In this document: in pieces, positions 43,901-55,639 of the stretch | Layout of the letters: the number at the start of each line of letters is the position of its first letter | Numbering within the stretch: the stretch's first letter is position 1 | DNA from: Arion vulgaris | Taxonomy: Eukaryota > Mollusca > Gastropoda > Stylommatophora > Arionidae | DNA: 64,000 nt | Reading direction: 5' to 3' | Assembly: GCA_020796225.1 (NCBI GenBank) | Contig: CM036755.1 | Span: 61,558,152 to 61,622,151, forward strand | Translations under genes and position numbers: made by a program | The notes under the pieces: generated by a model | Databases searched by the model: none | Told to the model about the DNA's origin: nothing | What the model saw: the letters and a program-made list of their open reading frames with translations, nothing else

Positions 43901-44269
43901 TTAAACACAACTTAACAATAGTAACAACACCAGGTTTTAAGTAATCCTGCAACGTATATTTACATTACTGTAACTATAATATTTCGAGCTTTGTTGGAAT
44001 AGCTTCACCGTACATATATGCAGGCCTCGTCTACTCGGGATGAGATTATTAACTCGCGACTATTAAAGAATGACGCTCACGGATTATCCTGGCATATTGA
44101 AATAATCATCACTGTTTAATAGAGCAGCACAACAACAGATGTTTCACATTCATTTCGTGGTTCTCATGATGTAGTTATTTGGGGAGAAATATTTGTCAAT
44201 ACAAAACACTAAGGGAGGTTTAGAACACATAGTTTTTCACATTTCAACTCCCATCGGAGCACAGGTCTT

Positions 44270-44620
44270 CAGCAAACTTCTTCCAGCTCTTCCTCTCTCC
44301 TGCCATCCCTTTCCATGTTTTACCTATCCTTTTCATATCAGTCTCCAGCTTTCTTCTCACCAAGTATGTCTAGGCTTTCCCCTACTCCTCTTTCCCTGCG
44401 GGCTCCAAAACAGTGCCTGTCTTGCAATTTCTTCCAGTTGGTCTTCTTAATGTGTGTCCTATCCATCGTCAGCGTCTATTCCTGAGCTCTTTCTCCACTG
44501 GTATCTGCTTAGTTCTTTCTTTGAGTTCCCCGTACGTAATCTTATCATACCATCTCAGTCCCTCTATTCTATGTAAACATCTATTTATGAAGACCTGTAG
44601 TTTTCTGATCGTTTATTTTG
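44270..44620 (-). mobile_element. LINE-like repeat U fragment
   Basis: 'ctcaccaagtatgtctaggc', 'ctgcgggctccaaaacagtg', 'gtgtgtcctatccatcgtca', like 7,990-8,160 and 60,660. Confidence 0.5.
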
Positions 44621-44639
44621 TTGTCAAATCAATGATAAT

Positions 44640-45190
44640 CAAAGTTTAGAATATACAGTAATACACAAAATGGCGACGAATGTTTGAAAAAAGGCGTATC
44701 CTTATTACATATTATAAAAAGCAATGTAACATAGTGAACAAACGATATCTTCCACTTCTATCAATGAACATAAATAGTGAGTGCATACGCCAATGACAAT
44801 CGTTCGGATACATTGTGAAATGATTAATTCCACAGGATTCCCGATTTTCACTGGTGCTAAATTGCATGTTTATCACGCAAATACGCAATTAAAAGAATAC
44901 TTGACTACCGTACTGTTAAAGTTCTACATGTATACCAAATCAACATTGCTGTTATTTTATTAATAACAAATAAGCAAAATCTTACAACACTAAAGCTTTG
45001 AGTGGGAAAAAATACTTTAGGAAGGTTGCCACTGTTATCTATAGGAAAATGTAAACAATAATTGCTATCAAGTGGATGATTTTTATATCGATCGGTAACG
45101 ATGTTCTGGAATTTTGGAACGAACTATAGTAGAAAAGTTCTTGTCAACATAGCTTTTCGGATCATAGAGATTGGCAAGCTCCCCACCACT
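44640..45190. other. Intronic stretch without recognised element
   Basis: AT-rich and no credible frame; I see nothing I can name. Confidence 0.35.
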
Positions 45191-45329
45191 TCAAGGTAGT
45201 GACTTCGTAGGGGTTATATATATATTCTTCTTTGTTTGCACTGCTACTATTAGCGGGCGGTTGCCCAGTGTCGTGGTTTTCTGTTTTTATCTTGCGCTGC
45301 TCTAGTGGTTTGGGTGAAAGTTATTTTTC

Positions 45330-45800
45330 CTTTTTTTTTGGACAAGATTCTGCTATGCCATCTTCCATCTTTCTCGTGGCCTTCTTCAAGCCTTCTCTCC
45401 TAGTGTTCTGTTGTAGAAAACTCTGTATACTGTGGAGCTTTGTTGCATTCTTATTAAATTGCCGAACCACTTCATTCATTGTTTCTCAATGTATGCAAGG
45501 TTATGTCTCAACTTTTTTCTTATGCTGGGGTTGGTGACTGTCTTTTGTTATGTTGTTGGTAACTTTTCCTAGGCATCGCATTCCACATGTAGCTTATTTT
45601 TCGACTGTTTTTGCTCATTATTCCCTCTTGTTGGCTCTGGTAACACAGAGTTGGCATGGAAATGCTGTTGATCATCTGTTGTTTAGCTGCCAGTGAGATG
45701 TTTGGGTGCCTTAACAATGGGACTAGCTGGTATAGTGTATATATACATATTGATTCATACAAATTACAATCAAATCCACGTAACAAAACACAGAAAATTT
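45330..45800 (-). mobile_element. LINE family Q and V remnants
   Basis: 45,340-45,500 is a reverse Q end ('gacaagattctgctatgcca'). 45,520-45,790 minus strand reads LVPLLRHPNISLAAKQQMIN, then MPTLCYQSQ, an RT thumb remnant. Confidence 0.65.
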
Positions 45801-45999
45801 CTTCCTCATGTAACTATCCAACTCAACTGAACCATAGAGGTTTTATTCTGACATCTGTTATTATCAATATTAAGCGTGCTATATACAGACTAATACCATC
45901 TTATCACCAGCTGTGTATAATATCAGGGATTCTCAAAATATACTACTCTGGCGCCGACTACTTATGCTTAGTGTATTAACGCATCGTTTTCGTGAAAAA

Positions 46000-46430
46000 T
46001 GTATCAATCAATCAAGTGCAATGTCAGCTGGCGTAGGCGACCATGTCGCTCCACAACACTCTCCCTGGTGCAGTTAATCAGTTCTAACATCGATCTTTTG
46101 TCGAACCACGATATCAGACCATCCAACATTTTCTCCATCTGCCTACCAAGATCTCTCCTTCCCTGAATTTTATCTGTTGTCACCAAATGTTCTAAATCTA
46201 CACTTCGCATTGCATGCCCAAAGAACCGTTGTTTCTCTGATTCTTATCCTTTTGATAAAGTTTCTTTGTGTGCTGGTCTGTTTTAAAACCCTATCATTTG
46301 TTTTTCTTCGCTGTATATGGAATTTTCAGCATTCTTGTGTAAAACCACATCTCTGTGGCTTCCAGCTACCTTACTGATTACTTGTTCATTGTCCATGATT
46401 AGCTGCCGTTAGTTCAATATAGCGCTGGAG
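46000..46430 (-). mobile_element. LINE family M fragment
   Basis: Minus strand: LEHLVTTDKIQGRRDLGRQM, then KMLDGLISWFDKRSMLELIN, CTRESVVERHGRL. Confidence 0.8.
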
Positions 46431-46439
46431 TACTCATTT

Positions 46440-46560
46440 CCGCAGTGTCATTGGTAGTGAATTCATGCAATGTGTTTTTCATTTTCATAAAAGCTGCTTT
46501 CGCTTGGTAGTGAATTCACGCAGTGTGTTTTTCATTTTCACAAAAGCTGCTTTCGCTTGA
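46440..46560. repeat. Two-copy ~58-bp tandem duplication
   Basis: 'ggtagtgaattcatgcaatg' ... 'aaaagctgctttcgcttg' occurs twice in a row. Confidence 0.85.
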
Positions 46561-46589
46561 GCAGTTATACAGACATATTTAAAGGACAT

Positions 46590-46840
46590 TAAAAGGTGAA
46601 AGATTGAATTCATCACCTTAGGTTTCCCCATATGGATCGGTCCCCTCTCTGCAGAAGTGACGAGGTCGCCTGTCAAGAGTAATGCACATATCACCAACTC
46701 TGCATTTCCAACAAACAACTCTAGGGATCTAGGGGGAAAAGTACACCAGTCAACCGAAAGACGCGGCTCGGATTCGAACCTACGACCGTCAGGGTGCAAG
46801 GTAAACGGTTTGACATAGCCACCTCGTCACAGAGGCATCA
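46590..46840 (-). mobile_element. SINE family D
   Basis: Reverse: 'ccatatggatcggtcccctc', 'cgcctgtcaagagtaatgca', 'gctcggattcgaacctacga'. Confidence 0.7.
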
Positions 46841-46879
46841 ATCATATTTATCGAATTGTACAGTAGGATTCGTGTAGAA

Positions 46880-47215
46880 TCTTAATACATTGAGAAACAA
46901 CAATGAAGTGAGTAAAATGCATCCAACTCCACAGTATACAGAGTCTTTTACAACGAACATCAGGAAGAAGGTGAGAGAAGATCACGAAAAGCACGGTTAG
47001 ATCAACATAGCAGAATCCTGTCATAGAGCAAAAATAACAATCAGCATAGCAGAATCCTGCCATAGAGCAAAAATAACAATCAGCATAGCAGAATCCTGCC
47101 ATAGAGCAAAAATAACAATCACCCAAGCCCCCAGAACGGCGCAAAGCAAAAACATAAAGCCACAACACTGGGCAACAACCCGGCAGAAGTGTGACGACAA
47201 AAGAAAGAAGTATGA
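46880..47215 (+). mobile_element. LINE family Q with a 39-bp triplication
   Basis: 'catagcagaatcctgtcata' / 'gagcaaaaataacaatcag' occurs three times between 47,008 and 47,118 and once in other Q copies. Confidence 0.75.
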
Positions 47216-47344
47216 AGTACGAGTAGGGCGTAAATCAGCATTGCTAATGTGGAAGGACAACGAAATAATCATTACATTTGAAAACAGTCTTATGAAGAAA
47301 CCTTTGGGCCACATAGAATGAAAACAGTGGTGAAGGCAACATGA

Positions 47345-47765
47345 ATGATTGATTTATCATCATTGCAATTCGGCGAATAGCAATATGTGCTACGAGTTCT
47401 CTTTCTATCTATTTTACACAGGCGACAATGAACGAGCTCCGTAACAACGGCACAGATCAGCGATTTGATTTTTTAAAGATGTTGAAATTTATGGTAGAAA
47501 TTTTATTTCAATCTTTTTTAATGATTTTTGTCCGGGCCGTAGCTTTACAGCATACTCTTAACAATTTTCAACTGCCAGTGGTTCTATTATGTGCTCAACT
47601 TGAACATAGGATCTACGTTTTATCACCCGTCTATGATAGGACTAGGAACTAGATACAATGAGGTCAGGGGAGATATAGCCAGATCACTTTACGAATGGAA
47701 GAAACCGAGTAATTTTGGAGAGAGAGTGGCAAGCACCTTATCTCCACGCCAAAGATACGTCAATG
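47345..47765 (-). mobile_element. SINE family F
   Basis: Reverse: 'acttgaacataggatctacg', 'aactagatacaatgaggtca', head 'ttatctccacgccaaagata'. Confidence 0.65.
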
Positions 47766-47814
47766 GATAACGTGAAACAATAAGGATATTTATAAGTTGT
47801 ATAAATCAGCAGGG

Positions 47815-48055
47815 TGGCGTCTGTGGCTTAGGGGATAGTGACTCGGTCTATTAACCCCGACGTTCTGAGTTCGAATAACGCTGCGGACAGTTTGGTTGCA
47901 AATTGATTCGCGTGGATTTTTACGAAAGGACGATGACACCACCCGTTCAGAAAGCAATGGCAAACTACTGAACGTAATAATGTCTAGAAAAATCACAAAC
48001 AGCGTTAAAAGCTGGGGTTGATTCGCAAAGTCCTGTAAGGATATGCAATTAACTT
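47815..48055 (+). mobile_element. tRNA-derived SINE family E
   Basis: 'gcgtctgtggcttaggggat', 'gttctgagttcgaataacgc', 'cgttcagaaagcaatggcaa'. Confidence 0.75.
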
Positions 48056-48109
48056 CTAACTTTATAAATCAGCAGTAACTACAATTACCATGAAAGTAAT
48101 TTAATACGA

Positions 48110-48480
48110 TGACTCTGGATATTGCATATCGAAAGAATAGCAGAAAGTAGAGAGTCTAAAATTGCAGATACATAAAGATAAAAGGGAAGAGACCACGAGG
48201 CAGACCAAGAAAACGATGAAGAAATATACAATTGATGTAGACTTAGAAATTAAAAATACTACTGCCTTGTAGTTCAATTGGGGACAATCAAAGGCTAGCG
48301 GAGCAAACCGTGCACAAAACTGAATGGCAGGCAAACCAAGTAGTCCTGGGCAGATGACGCTCAACAACCCGGTAGGGAATGTTGTCTAAGAGTAGCTACC
48401 CTAAAAGAAAATAGCAACTTGATGCCTTGCAGGTCGGCTGGGGACAGCCCAAGGCTGACGGAGAGTCAACCCAGTAAACG
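48110..48480 (+). mobile_element. LINE remnant and repeat R piece
   Basis: 48,170-48,220 reads KGKRPRGRPRKR. 48,415-48,480 ('gatgccttgcaggtcggctg') matches repeat R. Confidence 0.5.
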
Positions 48481-48534
48481 TTAAATTATAGTATTGCATT
48501 AGCTAGGAACAATAAGTGATTAAATATGAAAATG

Positions 48535-48600
48535 AACAGCCCTCGACGTTTCGACCATAGGCATTTATCAAGAAAACAAATACAGACACGGAATAATAAA
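48535..48600 (-). mobile_element. Hammerhead/Penelope-like core
   Basis: Minus strand: cttgataaatgcctatggtc then gaaacgtcgagg. It keeps a GUC cleavage triplet after the GAAAC box, the closest to a working hammerhead layout of the copies here. Confidence 0.5.
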
Positions 48601-48948
48601 TAGACTAAAATCTAATTCTAAGGATGACAAGAAATTGATACTAGCATAAAGACCTGCTTCCTAGCACGTGCCATCTGATAGCGAATATCGTATGCCTTTT
48701 TGTTGACCAAACTTGATGAACAACATGTAATGTAGTAGAGTAATGAATTTACTATTTTCACAAGCTAATAGAAATAGAAAGAACACATTAAAAACCAGTA
48801 ACGATCAGAATGCGTTAACATAAATTTTGGAGGAGTTAATGTAACAATTAAAGAAATCATGGAGCAGCTCGCGGCTCACGGCGAAACGGGATAGATAAAC
48901 AGGTACATACTGTGCCATTTGGTAGTTAATATGTGAAAATAATAGACC

Positions 48949-49022
48949 CCATAGTGTGTGACCGAATGGATAGTAACGCGGGATCCCATTGTGAGCCCCT
49001 GTTCGATCCCCGGTAAGGTCTA
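48949..49022 (+). mobile_element. tRNA-like segment, probably SINE head
   Basis: The ends gacc/ggtc can pair, with a D-arm-like 'gaccgaatggatagtaac' and a T-arm-like 'cctgttcgatccccgg'. The anticodon stem is poor, so a real tRNA gene is unlikely. Confidence 0.4.
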
Positions 49023-49099
49023 TTTTTATGTCGGGGGCATAATGAAAACAATCATTACCTGAACAGTTTCGCGGTGACTGTACTAGAATATGCGACCAT

Positions 49100-49350
49100 T
49101 ACATTTCTCAGGCTCATGTCCCCTTGTCATACACCGCCGTAAAAAAAACGGTAATACAGGCAGTAAAGACAGTAATAGACCGCAGAATATCAGCGCCAGA
49201 TTGCCCCATCCTTCTCGGTTAATACTCAAACCTGCCATAGTAGGGACCAGCAAAGACTTTATAGCACAGCTCTGTTCGTCGACCTATTCTGAAACTAGCA
49301 TAGTTCCGGGTGGCAGAATAAAGAGATCAAACGAATATACGTCAATAGAC
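49100..49350. other. Short unique intron segment
   Basis: An open frame of about 117 codons overlaps SINE B at its end and has no recognisable domain; I do not call it a gene. Confidence 0.3.
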
Positions 49351-49354
49351 TACG

Positions 49355-49600
49355 CCATGTGTTGCCGGGCCGATAGGAGGAGCAACGATAGTAACATCGA
49401 CTTACAGCTTGTAATTCACAGTAAGGCCTGTAAGCTAAAGTAATAAAAGCGTCACAGAAATCGAATATGTTGGCCTACGTATAGGCGCATAACTGGTACA
49501 ACGTACAATCGCTATTGTGCTCGGATCACATACAAATCACAAAGTGTGGTTTAACAAGGGTTTATTGATATGGAGCGTTCGAAGAGAAGACTAGAAAAAC
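49355..49600 (+). mobile_element. SINE family B
   Basis: 'gccgggccgataggaggagc', 'tgttggcctacgtataggcg', 'gatatggagcgttcgaagag'. Confidence 0.75.
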
Positions 49601-50169
49601 AAAACAAAAACACACACAAAACAACAACCGCTAAATCCTTTCGAAATAGTCTGTCAAAGCGAAACCAGATAACACCACAATAAACAAATGCAATTTCGTT
49701 TCGTATTATCATTGATTCAAATAAATTTCATTTAACGTCAGAAAAACAAACAAATGAAAAGCTACACATATTAAACGGAAAAAAATGTAACTACGTGATA
49801 TCCAGAAACGAAACTAACCAAATATGAGAGCACGACACATTAAGTGTAATATTAATGGTCTCGTCAAATACTCACCTCTCATTAGCATACAGCACGTGTT
49901 TATTACTGTTGTTGTAAATACCTGTCTGCTAAATGTGCTATCTGAAGCCCGTTATACTCAGCTGGTTCGGCTATCAACAATTACGCGTTTTTCGTTCAAA
50001 TACAGTGTTTCTCAACCCTTATAGTAGCAATGTCCCCTTGTAACAACGACAAGCAATATTTTAAAACGTCCCTGCTTCACTCTCACAACACACGCGTACG
50101 CCCACCCGCCCCCCGCCCGCACACACACATTTCCATATATTTGATAAAATGTTTACTTAATAATGGAGC

Positions 50170-50760
50170 TTAAAACGGTTTGGTAATGTCTGGTAATGTA
50201 TGGATTTAATATTTGGTAATGTCTGGTAATGTATGGATTTAATATTTGGTAATGTCTGGTAATGTATGGATTTAATATTTGGTAATGTCTGGTAATGTAT
50301 GGATTTAATATTTGGTAATGTCTGGTAATGTATGGATTTATATTTGTAATGTCTGTAAAGGATTCTATATTTGTAAAAGTTACTTAATATGGATTAAATT
50401 TGGTAATGTCTGGTAATGTATGGATTTAATATTTGGTAATGTCTGGTAATGTATGGATTTAATATTTGGTAATGTCTGGTAATGTATGGATTTAATATTT
50501 GGTAATGTCTGGTAATGTATGGATTTAATATTTGGTAATGTCTGTAATGTATGGTTTAATATTTGGTAATGTCTGGTAATGTATGGATTTAATATTTGGT
50601 AATGTCTGGTAATGTATGGATTTAATATTTGGTAATGTCTGGTAATGTATGGATTTAATATTTGCTGTAATGTTGAAAATTGGTAAGTCTGTAATGAGAT
50701 TTGAATGTTAAAGTTGGTTAATATCTGTCTGTAATGGTTTATGGAATTGAGATTTGTTAA
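50170..50760. repeat. 32-bp minisatellite, ~15 copies
   Basis: Unit: ggtaatgtctggtaatgtat followed by ggatttaatatt. Each unit itself contains two 10-bp copies of ggtaatgt(c/a)t. Two degenerate patches (50,340-50,400; after 50,660). Confidence 0.93.
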
Positions 50761-50799
50761 TGTTTAAGTTTGCTAAAATATATTTCCAAGTCTCATCTG

Positions 50800-51115
50800 T
50801 TAAAAGAAACAAAGAATGAAGTGGTTTGGCCACTTAATAAGAATGCAACCAAACTCCACAGTATACAAAGTCTTCTACAGCAGAACATGAGGAAAGAAGG
50901 CGAAAGGAAGACCACGAAAAAGATGATTAGATGGCATAGTAAAATTCTGTCACAGAGCAAAAATAACACTCAACATAGCTGAATCCTGTCATAGAGCAAA
51001 TATAACAATCACCGAAGCCAACAGAACAGAGCAAGACAAAAACAGAAAACCACGACACTGTGCAACAACCGGGTAACAGTGTGACGATAAAAAACGAAGA
51101 AAGAAGAATATGTTA
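50800..51115 (+). mobile_element. LINE family Q 3' end
   Basis: 'aaagaatgaagtggtttggc', 'ggaagaccacgaaaaagatg', 'cgacactgtgcaacaaccgg'. Confidence 0.75.
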
Positions 51116-51599
51116 AAGTCTGCAGTCGAGTTCAAAGAGAGTTGAGCAACAAGGTCATGTATGTAATATCAAACTCACTGAAGAAATACGGATTTGAGAC
51201 AAATTGTGTGGTTAAATATTTTGGAGTTGTACTTGAGAAGTGAACAGAGGAAGGAAGAGTCTACTGTATACTAATAATCGTAACATATCAGTATTATACT
51301 TGACGTTTGGAATGATTGAAACAATAAATGGAACCCTGGATGAAATAAAACTTTTAGTTATCAGTTATATGAGGACTATCATTATAGCACTCCGGACACG
51401 TCCATAGGTTAAACTATAGTGTTATTTCGTATTAAAGTAGTAGAATGTTTTCAAATTCGAGTGTCGGAAGGGCTAGCGCTCCACGCCAGAGACAGATGAT
51501 GCGCAGCAGCCAAAGCCGCAAAGAAGCTGATAGATGTGCTGATGACCTTTTCGGCTGCAGAATGTCAAACATACCTGGAGACGAAGACTTGAGGAACTG

Positions 51600-51975
51600 A
51601 AGGATACTCGATATCCTGAAGCATAAACAGTTACAGACGGGAGAGTGTCGACAATTGTGAGAAGGTTGACTATCCGGGAAGACCATGAAAACGTTACAGA
51701 CGGAGAAGTGTCAACAAGTTGAAGAGTACTCGACTATCCTGGAAGACCATAAAGAAAAGTTACAGACCGGAGAGTTCGAACAATTGTTGAGAAGAGTGCT
51801 GACTATCCTGGAAGACCATAAAGAAAGTTACAGACCGGAGAAGTGCGAACAATTGTTGAGAAAGTATATCCTGAAGACCAAAAGAAACATTACAGACGGG
51901 AAGTTAGACAATTGTTGAGAAGGTTTGATATCCTGGAAGACCTAAAAACAGACAGACGGGAAAGTGTCGAACAAT
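51600..51975. repeat. ~62-bp degenerate tandem repeat, ~6 copies
   Basis: Core: 'ttacagaccggagaagtgcg', 'aacaattgttgagaag', 'actatcctggaagaccataa'. Copies differ by small indels. Confidence 0.85.
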
Positions 51976-52009
51976 GTTGGTCCTACGCTCAGAGAAGAAA
52001 AGAATAAGC

Positions 52010-52245
52010 TGTTCTCGCCGAACATCGCTTTCATCACAGCCCGACTAAAAAACTCCCTGTCTCTAGTAAGTTCTCCTCCCTCCTCCAGCGTCATGTTCTA
52101 GGTTTCTTTGATGTCCAGCTGCCTCCTTCGACTTGGTCGTCCCCTGCCTTGCATTACAGAAGCCATGTCTTCCATCACCGTTCTCTCCAAACCACTGTGA
52201 CGTTTAACGTGACCAAAATATGTCATCCTCCGGGATATGATGTTA
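52010..52245 (-). mobile_element. LINE family N 3' end
   Basis: 'ttcatcacagcccgactaaa', 'agcgtcatgttctaggtttc', 'ccaaaccactgtgacgttta', reverse of 24,055-24,305. Confidence 0.75.
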
Positions 52246-52559
52246 TTTATGAGCCAATGCCCCTGGATATGTATTTGTATGTAAATGTTTTATAAAGTAT
52301 CTTGAAAACATGTATGGAAGTAGCAACCCCAATCACAGCGACCCATCAGAAAGTACCATCATCAGACAGGGTGCGTCTCCGTCCCCGATGAGAAACACTA
52401 CTCTAATCTGACAATGAGTGTTGTGGTTGTGATGTCCGTATCAGTTCGACAGTGAGTCAGCCAATAATGGCATTCAGTGATAATCCAGGCATAACAAACC
52501 CGCCCGGTCTGTTCACAGATTAATTTCCAACTTTCATTCACACATTTATATCTAATGAG

Positions 52560-52700
52560 TCTAAAGCAGAGGCATTGACTACATTGCACCGGGTTTCATC
52601 CCATATGGCTCAGTCCCTCTCTGCAGAAATGGCAGCCACCTGTCAAGAGTATTGCAGATATCACAAAGTCCGTAGCTCCAGCAAGAGCCCTTACAGATAA
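52560..52700 (-). mobile_element. SINE family D body
   Basis: 'ccatatggctcagtccctct', 'cacctgtcaagagtattgca', 'gtccgtagctccagcaagag'. Confidence 0.7.
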
Positions 52701-52764
52701 ATGGTAATACCATGTCCTACTATTGAAGGACAAAAAATATGGATCTAACAGCTTTAATCATGGG

Positions 52765-53200
52765 CTCTCTGTGGCGTAGAGATAGTGTGCTTGTTTCTCG
52801 CTTCAAAGGTATTCGGTTCGTTTCCATATAAAGCGATCGTGATATTTTTCCAGAGTAATTCGCTCTCAATGTAGATGAGATCGAGTTCCTAGTCATATCG
52901 AAGATGGACGATCAGACTCTGATTCCGTGCTCAAGTTAAGAACATAAAAGAATATTTTAGAGTTAAAAATTGAGTAAGAGTAGGTTGCAAGCCCGCTCTC
53001 TAAGAACAATTCATTACAAAGACTAAAACAAAATCACCATAAATAATTTTACCACCTTCAAAAGTAATCACTGACCATTGTCAGTACTACGGAGTTCGTG
53101 TACTACCGCTGAGAACGCTCGGTGTAAGAAAGAGATTGGAGCATACATGGTTATTCACCGAAGTGCAACGATGGTGTTCCTATAAATCAATAAATCCAAC
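52765..53200 (+). mobile_element. SINE family F, full length
   Basis: tRNA-like head 'tctctgtggcgtagagatag', 'cgatcagactctgattccgt', core 'cagtactacggagttcgtgt', 'taagaaagagattggagcat'. Confidence 0.75.
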
Positions 53201-53474
53201 ATAGCCTGGATGAACATACATTTGCAGGAAACGTTGATGGAGAATCATGAGGAAACGGTGCTTAAAAGGACTAACTCAAGTGACCCTTGTGAGTGAATGC
53301 TATTGAAACGTAAAACAGCCGTGCTTCTCACATTCTCGATATGTTAGTACTACTACCGGCTACTTTGTTCTGCTGTACCTCGATATCGGTCGTTTGGTCG
53401 ATAATTTGATTGTATAAACCTCTCTTGCTTGCGTCCATGTTTTAGTAAAACGTACCCATTATGCATTATCATTT

Positions 53475-53745
53475 TATATTCGTCTCGTACCGTTATAAGT
53501 TACGTGGTGCCAGAAAGCTATGTTTTCCCACACCGTTCTATCCTGTTCAACTTGTTCAATCTCTTCTATGGAATTGAGTACAACATTTCTCACCTCTCTC
53601 AGTAAAGTTCATTTCTTGGTTTCCTTAGTGAGTACGATATTCCTTGAACCCCTTGCTTCCAACTTCAATGCTTTGTGATTCTTTTATCATTTCGTCACAG
53701 AGTATGTCCAACTTATCTCCATCTTCTCCTTCTAATACAGATATT
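53475..53745 (-). mobile_element. LINE family P fragment
   Basis: 'caatctcttctatggaattg', 'ctctctcagtaaagttcatt', 'ccttgaaccccttgcttcc'. Confidence 0.7.
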
Positions 53746-53749
53746 ACTA

Positions 53750-54190
53750 GTGCTCAACACAAAATCCATCTCCCACATTATGCTATCAGTGCCAAACCTG
53801 GACGCTGACATCAAATAGTAGAAGATAGTCACGACAGAGATGAAGTATCCACGCAGAATGCTGGGTGTAACAAGAAGAGACCAGTTGAGAAATGAAGACA
53901 TCAGGAAAAAGTGGGTGCAACATCAGTACTAGACTTCATCAAGAAACAACAAAATAAATGGTTCGGACACATAAGCAGATTACCAACAGACAGTTCACCT
54001 CAAAGAGCAATGTTGCTCCGAAACAATTGATACAAAGCAAAAGCCCGGTCACGCAAAAGGTGGACCTCAGAGATAACAGAGGCGACTTAAGACACTATTT
54101 ATGAAGCGCACACAAAGGCTTATTCTAGAAATCTCTTCTTATACTGAAGCTGTAAGGTAAAACAGGATTGGAGACAAGAAATAACTAGTG
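53750..54190 (+). mobile_element. LINE family L 3' fragment
   Basis: 'ccaaacctggacgctgacat', 'tcaggaaaaagtgggtgcaa', 'cagattaccaacagacagtt', 'aaggtggacctcagagataa'. Confidence 0.8.
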
Positions 54191-54344
54191 GTTGACCAGA
54201 CATTTCTCTGATGTTAACACTTCTGAATTCTTCCCATTAAATGCTCAATGATATTATGCTTTCCATCGTCTCTCACTGAGTAAATGAACGTTAGTCCGCT
54301 AACCGTTACGTATATGTCATGATCAGTACAAGTAACGAAACACG

Positions 54345-54485
54345 TAAGAATAATGAACTATTAGTTTAACAAAATACAGAAACAGCGACGATAAACAGCA
54401 TCGTTTCGACCAAAAGGCTGTTATCAAGCAAACGATACAACAGGAGTGACGAATTTCAAAGAACACTACATATGGACGACTACAT
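54345..54485 (-). mobile_element. Hammerhead/Penelope-like repeat
   Basis: Minus strand: cgtttgcttgataacagcct, tttggtcgaaacgatgctgt, ending acgtgtttcgttac. Confidence 0.6.
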
Positions 54486-54632
54486 ACGGAAACATTCAAA
54501 CGTATCTAATGAAAATCTGGGAATAAAAACGAACAACGAAGTACAAGTATCGGTGTTAGAAATGGTGTTACGTCCATGCATCCGAACCAGAGTTGGCGTA
54601 TCCTGGTTAAATAAAAATATAGTGTACTAAAC

Positions 54633-54962
54633 CAGCGTTTCCCAAACTGGGTTATGCAGACCCTGGGGGCTGTGAGGTACTCATAGATGGTTCTTAAGAG
54701 CTTGAAGAAATATTATGATCTTCGATATTTCAAACTGAAAAATACATTTTAAAAACATGTATAAAAACAGTGGTTAATTAGTGTCGCTGCGAAATTAAAA
54801 AAAAAAAAAAGTTTGAGAAATTGGAGCCAGCTTGACTGTTGGTGTGGTGTAATAATAACTCCATCGCTAGAAGATTTCCACATATAGACACTTTTGGGGT
54901 CTGCGGCAGCAAAATGTCTTTACAAGGAAGGCCCGCGGTAATGTAAAATTTGGGAACCGCTG
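54633..54962. mobile_element. Non-autonomous hAT-like element beside an exon
   Basis: Ends CAGCGTTTCCCAAACTGGG and AATTTGGGAACCGCTG; flanks tactaaac (54,625-54,632) and tactaaag (54,963-54,970) are a 7/8-match 8-bp duplication. Confidence 0.85.
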
Positions 54963-54993
54963 TACTAAAGTATCAAGCATAATGACAACTTAC

Positions 54994-55045
54994 CAGGAGT
55001 AGCAGTAGACTGTAAAAATACTGCTGATGTTGATTTGCCTTGGGG
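54994..55045 (-). CDS. KIAA0319L: Linker exon (52 nt) just upstream of PKD1
   Basis: The acceptor TTATTATTATAG and the donor CCTG|gtaagt are both strong; phase is 0 in, 1 out. It encodes a Ser/Thr-rich linker starting PQGKSTSAVF. Phase 1 at the end matches the first PKD1 exon 25 kb away. An old hAT element ends 31 bp beyond the donor. Confidence 0.75.
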
Positions 55046-55224
55046 CTATAATAATAAAAAAGGATACACATGTAAAGAGCTTTTAAATGGGAGTAAAAAT
55101 AGGAATTAGATTTGTTTCTTGAGAACTATATATTCTTTTTAGTGTAAATCATCCTCTTCTTCTTGTTCGCCTGAATTCGTTCTTAACACCACTCGATGGT
55201 CCCTTCTTTTTTGGCCTGCGAGCT

Positions 55225-55285
55225 TGATTGATTGATTGGACCATCATCATTGCACTTCGATAAGTGCTCTGATCTCTTTCATTTT
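55225..55285 (-). mobile_element. SINE family F end
   Basis: 'ttgattgattggaccatcat', 'tgctctgatctctttc'; truncated at the minisatellite. Confidence 0.65.
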
Positions 55286-55289
55286 TTTA

Positions 55290-55512
55290 ATCAGGGCTAA
55301 ATTAGGTATGGCATCAGGGTTAAATTAGGTATGGCATCAGGGTTAAATTAGGTATGGCATCAGGGTTAAATTAGGTATGGCATCAGGGTTAAATTAGGTA
55401 TGGCATCAGGGTTAAATTAGGTATGGCATCAGGGTTAAATTAGGTATGGCATCAGGGTTAAATTAGGTATGGCATCAGGGTTAAATTAGGTATAGCATCA
55501 GGGCTAAATTTA
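55290..55512. repeat. 23-bp minisatellite, ~9-10 copies
   Basis: Unit: taaattaggtatggcatcag followed by ggt; nearly perfect, placed between two SINE F fragments. Confidence 0.94.
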
Positions 55513-55639
55513 GCGTGTCTATACGCACGGAAAGTTACAGAAAAATGTTTTTACAAAGGCATACCGTCGCCACCACGCACACAACCGTTATGTGATTCAA
55601 TCGGTAGCGGGCTCTTTCGGCCGTTATGGGACTGTAAGG

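Noticed and set aside
44193..44963. Three plus-strand open frames of 60-85 codons
   Set aside because: They overlap LINE-like repeat U or AT-rich DNA, with no domain or splice logic.
48949..49022. Possible tRNA gene
   Set aside because: The anticodon stem does not pair well; a tRNA-derived SINE head explains it better. The same applies to 7,215, 43,654, 47,815 and 62,100.
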